Origin: Oscillospiraceae bacterium
GTDB lineage: Bacteria; Bacillota; Clostridia; Oscillospirales; Oscillospiraceae
Length of the DNA stretch: 9,413 nucleotides
Assembly: GCA_017458025.1 (NCBI GenBank)
Contig: JAFTGG010000219.1
Location: 1-9,413, forward strand
Reading direction: 5' to 3'
A model generated the notes under the pieces. The model was given only the letters and a program-made list of their open reading frames with translations. It made no database searches and had not been told where the DNA came from. Both the position numbers and the translations under genes were made by a program. Position 1 is the first letter of the stretch; each line of letters opens with the position of its first letter. This document shows, in pieces, positions 6,091 to 9,413 of the stretch.

Positions 6091-7179
6091 GTGGCCAAGA
6101 AGAAAAAGGGCAAGGCCGAGGAGGCGGAGGCGCCTGTCGTTGAAGCGGCGCCCGCCGAACCCCCAAAACCAGGCAAGCGCGATCTGGAGAGCGCGCAAAA
6201 AGCGGCGGCCGTCATTGTGGCGCTGGGCACGGAAAAGGCCTCGCTGCTCTACCAGCACATGGACCCCGACGAGATCGAGCAGGTCACGATCGAGGTGGCG
6301 AAGCTCGGCTTCGTGGACGCGGAGACCACCGAGGACGTCCTGAACGAGTACTACCAGATGTGCATGATGAACAAGGCGGTCACCGAAGGCGGCCTTGAGT
6401 ATGCACGATCGGTCCTTGAGAAGGCGTTCGGCGGCGCGACCGCGAACGAGCTGCTCGCCAAGGTCACGAAGTCCCTTAAAACGAGGGAGTTCGCGTTCCT
6501 CAACAAGGCGCGCGAGAAGGACCTCTATACGGCGCTGCAGTACGAGCGCCCGCAGACCATCGCGTTGGTGCTCTCTTACGTCGCGCCGGATAAGGCGGCG
6601 GCGGTCATCGAACAGCTCGAGGGCCGCCGGCAGATCAAGGTCGTCGAGAGCATGGCACAGATGGACAGCGCGTCCCCGACCGCCATCAAGATCATTGAAA
6701 ACGAGATGCAGAAACGCTTCGACAACATCTTTGTCACCAATAACAACGTCAAGGTCGGCGGCATTGATTTTGTCGCGAGCGTGATGAACAACATCGACCG
6801 TTCGAGCGAGAAGTCGATCTTCGACGGCCTGAGCTCCCGCAACGAGGAGCTCGCCGACGAGATCCGCAAGCGCATGTTCGTGTTCGAGGACATCGTCACG
6901 ATGGACGACCGCAGCGTGCAGCGCTTCGTGCGCGACTGCGACCCGAAGGATCTGGTGCTCGCCCTCAAGGCGGCGAACCAGGAGGTCGCCAACAAGCTGT
7001 TCGGCAATATGTCCAGCCGTATGGCGGAGAGCATCCGCGACGACCTCGAAATCACGAGCAACGTCCGCATGAAGGACGTCGAAGAGGCGCAGAGCCGCAT
7101 TGTCGCGGTGATCCGCGGCCTCGAGGAGCAGGGCGAGATCGTCATCATGAAGGGCGGAAAGGACGATATCATTGCCTAA
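6091..7179 (+). CDS. fliG: Flagellar motor switch/rotor protein FliG
   Basis: FliG forms the upper ring of the C-ring, binds the FliF tail and meets the MotA stator to make torque. The 362-residue product is about 25 longer than usual because of an N-terminal extension (1-30: MAKKKKGK, then Ala/Glu/Pro-rich). FliG_N follows (about 31-135). The middle domain carries ERPQ (152-155) in place of the usual EHPQ, and the C-terminal domain has MFVF at 262-265 followed by EDIVTMDDRSVQRFVR. The five charged residues important for torque in E. coli (K264, R281, D288, D289, R297) have counterparts at K293, R310, D317, D318 and R326. The start is GTG 6091, eight bases after AGGAGG (6077-6082). The last 8 bases overlap fliH, which suggests coupled translation. 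Confidence 0.97.
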   Translation: MAKKKKGKAEEAEAPVVEAAPAEPPKPGKRDLESAQKAAAVIVALGTEKASLLYQHMDPDEIEQVTIEVAKLGFVDAETTEDVLNEYYQMCMMNKAVTEGGLEYARSVLEKAFGGATANELLAKVTKSLKTREFAFLNKAREKDLYTALQYERPQTIALVLSYVAPDKAAAVIEQLEGRRQIKVVESMAQMDSASPTAIKIIENEMQKRFDNIFVTNNNVKVGGIDFVASVMNNIDRSSEKSIFDGLSSRNEELADEIRKRMFVFEDIVTMDDRSVQRFVRDCDPKDLVLALKAANQEVANKLFGNMSSRMAESIRDDLEITSNVRMKDVEEAQSRIVAVIRGLEEQGEIVIMKGGKDDIIA

Positions 7180-7999
7180 CGTATTCAAACGCTTTTTAAG
7201 CGGCGGCGAGGCAGACGATTATGTGTTCAAACCGGCCAGCGAGCTGCGGGTCGAACCGCAAAAGCCGGCGCGGGAAGCGCCGGCGGCGGAGGAGCCCGCC
7301 GAGCCGGCAGCGCCGGAGGAAGCCGCCGCGCAGGAGCCGACGCCGGAGACCGATCCGCTCGGCTTCGCACAGGTACAGGCAAACGCCATTCTCGCGGATG
7401 CGCGGGAGGAAGCGGAGCACTATAAAGAAACGGCGCGCGCCGAGTTTGAGGCGGAATTGGAGGAAGCCAAAAAGGCCGCGCGGGACGAGGGCTACAGCCG
7501 CGGCTATGCCGAGGGCATGGCGCAGGCGATGCAGGAAGGCAAAGAGGAACGCGGGCGCATGGCGCTCGAACAGGTCAAGGCGATCGAGAGCTTTCTGGAG
7601 GGCGCGGCGCGCGCCCGCGACCGTATGCTCGACGACGCGCGCGAGGAGCTCAAGGACCTCGCGGTGGCGGTGGCGGAGAAGGTCATTCATGTGAGCCTCA
7701 AAAATTCGAGCGATATTATTTTGCGCATGGTCGACGCCGCGACGGACACGCACAAGCGCTGCGAATGGGCGCATATCTATGTGGCGGACTGCGACGTGGG
7801 CGGCAAGGCCTATACCGTGCCGGAGCTGACCGCGGCGCTGAGCCACATCGCCGACCGCGTGCGCGTCATTCCGATGCCGGACGAGGAGAGCGGCACCTGC
7901 ATCGTGGAGATGCCGGACGTCATTCTCGACGCCAGCGTCTCGACGCAGCTGGGCAACATCAAGGAGACCCTCGACGGCGTCGTTCTGGAAGATGATTAG
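7172..7999 (+). CDS. fliH: Flagellar assembly protein FliH (export ATPase regulator)
   Basis: FliH binds and restrains the export ATPase FliI and anchors it to the C-ring/export gate; it is related to the peripheral stalk of V/F-ATPases. The 275-residue product has a short conserved-looking N-terminus (MPNVFKRFL), an Ala/Pro/Glu linker (about 31-60) and a long helix. The helix carries the family's glycine repeats at 107, 111, 115 and 123 (GYSRGYAEGMAQAMQEG, with Ala at 119). The C-terminal globular domain (about 150-275) includes CIVEMPDVILDASVSTQLGN, a typical FliH ending. The start is TTG 7172, inside the last codons of fliG and eight bases after AAAGGA (7158-7163). A GTG at 7223 would remove the N-terminal block and lacks a good site. 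No Trp is seen near the N-terminus, unlike Salmonella FliH (W7, W10). Confidence 0.92.
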   Translation: MPNVFKRFLSGGEADDYVFKPASELRVEPQKPAREAPAAEEPAEPAAPEEAAAQEPTPETDPLGFAQVQANAILADAREEAEHYKETARAEFEAELEEAKKAARDEGYSRGYAEGMAQAMQEGKEERGRMALEQVKAIESFLEGAARARDRMLDDAREELKDLAVAVAEKVIHVSLKNSSDIILRMVDAATDTHKRCEWAHIYVADCDVGGKAYTVPELTAALSHIADRVRVIPMPDEESGTCIVEMPDVILDASVSTQLGNIKETLDGVVLEDD

Positions 8000-8013
8000 G
8001 AGTAACGGAGAAC

Positions 8014-9315
8014 ATGTTCCGAAACGCGATCAAACAAGTCCAGCAGGCTGAAACGATCAGCCACACGGGAAAGATCGAAAACATCGTGGGCATGTCCATC
8101 GAGGCGAGCGGCGCGAAAGCCGCCGTGGGCGACATCTGCCGCATCTACAGCGACGAAACGGGCCGTCAGGTCTCCGCCGAGGTCGTCGGCTTCAAGAACG
8201 ACCATATCCTGCTGATGCCGTATTCCGAGATGAACGGCATCTCTGCGGGGAACTTCGTGCGCAACACCGGCAAGCAGCTGGAGCTGAAGGTCGGGATGCA
8301 CTTAAAAGGGCGCATCATCAACGCGCTCGGCCAGCCGATCGACGACGGGCCTCCCCTCGAAGAAGGCGAAAGCTATTGTGTCGGCGGCAGCTACATCAAC
8401 CCCTTGACGCGGCCTCCCATTCGTGAGAAAATGGAGTTTGGCGTTAAAGCGATAGACGGCCTGCTGACCATCGGCAAGGGACAGCGTATGGGCATTTTCG
8501 CCGGCTCCGGCGTCGGCAAGAGCACGCTGCTCGGCATGATCGCCCGCGAGGTCAAGGCGGACATCAACGTCATCGCCTTGGTCGGCGAGCGCGGGCGCGA
8601 GGTTCTGGAGTTCGTGCAGAAGGACCTGGGGCCGGAGGGCATGGCGCGCTCGATCCTCGTGGTGGCGACCTCCGATCAGCCCGCGATGCTGCGCATGAAG
8701 TGCCCGAGCGTCGCCACCGGCATCGCGGAGTACTTCCGCGACCAGGGCTGCGACGTGCTGCTGATGATGGACTCGCTGACGCGCTTTTCGATGGCGCAGC
8801 GCGAGATCGGCCTCGCCATCGGCGAGCCGCCGGTGGCGCGCGGCTACACGCCGTCCATTTACGCGGAGCTGCCGAAGCTCCTGGAGCGCAGCGGCAACTT
8901 TCAGAACGGCTCCATCACCGCGATCTATACGGTGCTGGTCGAGGGCGACGACATGAACGACCCGATCGCCGACACCGTGCGCGGTATTCTGGATGGGCAC
9001 ATCGTGCTCTCCCGAAGCCTTGCCGCCGCGAACCACTACCCCGCCATCGACGTCGGCGCGAGCATCTCGCGTCTGATGGTGGAGCTGGTGAGCAAAGAGC
9101 ACCAGCAGCTGGCGAGCCGCCTGCGCGATATCCTGAGCGTGTACGAGCGCAACGCCGACCTCGTCAACATCGGCGCGTACAAGGCGGGCAGCAACCCGCG
9201 CCTTGACTACGCGCTGCAAAAGATCGACGATATCAACGCGTTTTTGATGCAGGGCATCAACGAGGCATTCACCTACGAGCAGTGCGTCGAGCAGATGGCG
9301 AAGATCCTCAGATAA
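8014..9315 (+). CDS. fliI: Flagellar protein export ATPase FliI
   Basis: FliI is the hexameric ATPase at the base of the flagellar type III export apparatus, helping to release and unfold substrates. The 433-residue product has the normal length. A beta-barrel N-terminal domain (about 1-95) is followed by the F1-beta-like ATPase core. The Walker A motif AGSGVGKST has its Lys at 169, GERGREV has the likely catalytic Glu at 192, and Walker B ends at Asp 253 (VLLMMDSLTRFSMAQREIGL). GEPPVARGYTPSIYAELPKL and the C-terminal IGAYKAGSNPRLDYAL are family hallmarks. It could be mistaken for a virulence-type SctN ATPase, but its place between fliH and fliJ settles it. The start is ATG 8014. The ribosome binding site AGGAG (7998-8002) overlaps the fliH stop codon, 11 bases upstream. 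Confidence 0.97.
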   Translation: MFRNAIKQVQQAETISHTGKIENIVGMSIEASGAKAAVGDICRIYSDETGRQVSAEVVGFKNDHILLMPYSEMNGISAGNFVRNTGKQLELKVGMHLKGRIINALGQPIDDGPPLEEGESYCVGGSYINPLTRPPIREKMEFGVKAIDGLLTIGKGQRMGIFAGSGVGKSTLLGMIAREVKADINVIALVGERGREVLEFVQKDLGPEGMARSILVVATSDQPAMLRMKCPSVATGIAEYFRDQGCDVLLMMDSLTRFSMAQREIGLAIGEPPVARGYTPSIYAELPKLLERSGNFQNGSITAIYTVLVEGDDMNDPIADTVRGILDGHIVLSRSLAAANHYPAIDVGASISRLMVELVSKEHQQLASRLRDILSVYERNADLVNIGAYKAGSNPRLDYALQKIDDINAFLMQGINEAFTYEQCVEQMAKILR

Positions 9316-9333
9316 AGGAGCACATAGCAGCGT

Positions 9334-9413
9334 ATGAAGCGGTTCAAATTCCAGCTGGAGTCCGTGCTGGATTATAAGCAGCAGGCGCTCGACGCGCTGA
9401 TGACGGAGCTTTC
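9334..9413 (+). CDS. fliJ: Flagellar export protein FliJ (3' partial)
   Basis: Only the first 26 codons lie in the window: MKRFKFQLESVLDYKQQALD and onward. The basic-aromatic start (KRFKF) and the run into a long helix with LESVLDYKQQ are typical of FliJ, the coiled-coil stalk that sits in the FliI hexamer and contacts FlhA. The ATG at 9334 is 18 bases after the fliI stop. AAAGGAG (9314-9320) is 13 bases upstream, a rather long spacing, but an in-frame TAG at 9325 excludes an earlier start. Confidence 0.85.
   Translation, partial: MKRFKFQLESVLDYKQQALDALMTEL

Noticed and set aside
5755..7188. 477-residue minus-strand frame opposite fliF/fliG
   Set aside because: Shadow of GC-rich coding DNA: no domain is recognisable, and FliF and FliG on the + strand account for the region fully.
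8014..9315. Virulence-type type III secretion ATPase (SctN)
   Set aside because: The flanking fliH and fliJ and the preceding basal-body genes identify it as the flagellar ATPase.

Overview
This window looks like chromosomal DNA from a motile, high-GC member of the Clostridia (an Oscillospirales-like Firmicute is my best guess). That placement rests on strong AGGAGG-type ribosome binding sites, sigma-A-type promoters in short AT-rich gaps, GC-rich codons, and the Bacillus/Clostridium gene order flgB-flgC-fliE-fliF-fliG-fliH-fliI-fliJ. The lineage is an inference from organisation, not from a database match.

Layout. Bases 2-796 hold the 3' part of an unrecognised membrane protein: a lysine-packed charged N-terminal stretch, one transmembrane helix and a small C-terminal domain. 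The 225-base gap after it carries a near-consensus promoter (TTGACC-17-TATAAT, 878-906) and a leader of about 110 nt that can fold. Bases 1022-2788 encode a full-length methyl-accepting chemotaxis protein, closed by a 12-bp perfect-stem terminator (2821-2861). It therefore appears to be a single-gene unit.

A 295-base AT-rich gap follows (2789-3083). It contains a good extended -10 sigma-A promoter (2989-3017), a weaker sigma-D-like site (2883-2908) and small repeats. It leads into a flagellar operon that runs off the right end: flgB and flgC (proximal rod), fliE (rod/MS-ring adaptor), fliF (MS ring), fliG (rotor/switch), fliH and fliI (export ATPase and its stator-like regulator) and the first 26 codons of fliJ (export ATPase stalk). 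All genes are on the + strand, gaps are 14-83 bases, and fliG and fliH overlap by 8 bases. I see no clear terminator inside the operon.

Together the operon genes build the base of the flagellum: FliF forms the membrane ring, FliG sits on its cytoplasmic face as the torque ring, FliH/FliI/FliJ energise export, and FliE/FlgB/FlgC are the first rod subunits exported. The chemoreceptor upstream senses signals that are relayed to the switch. The flagellar core is conventional. The less explained parts are the first gene, the two structured leaders, the sigma-D-like site, and the charged extension on FliG. I found no RNA gene of a known family, CRISPR array, insertion sequence or prophage gene.
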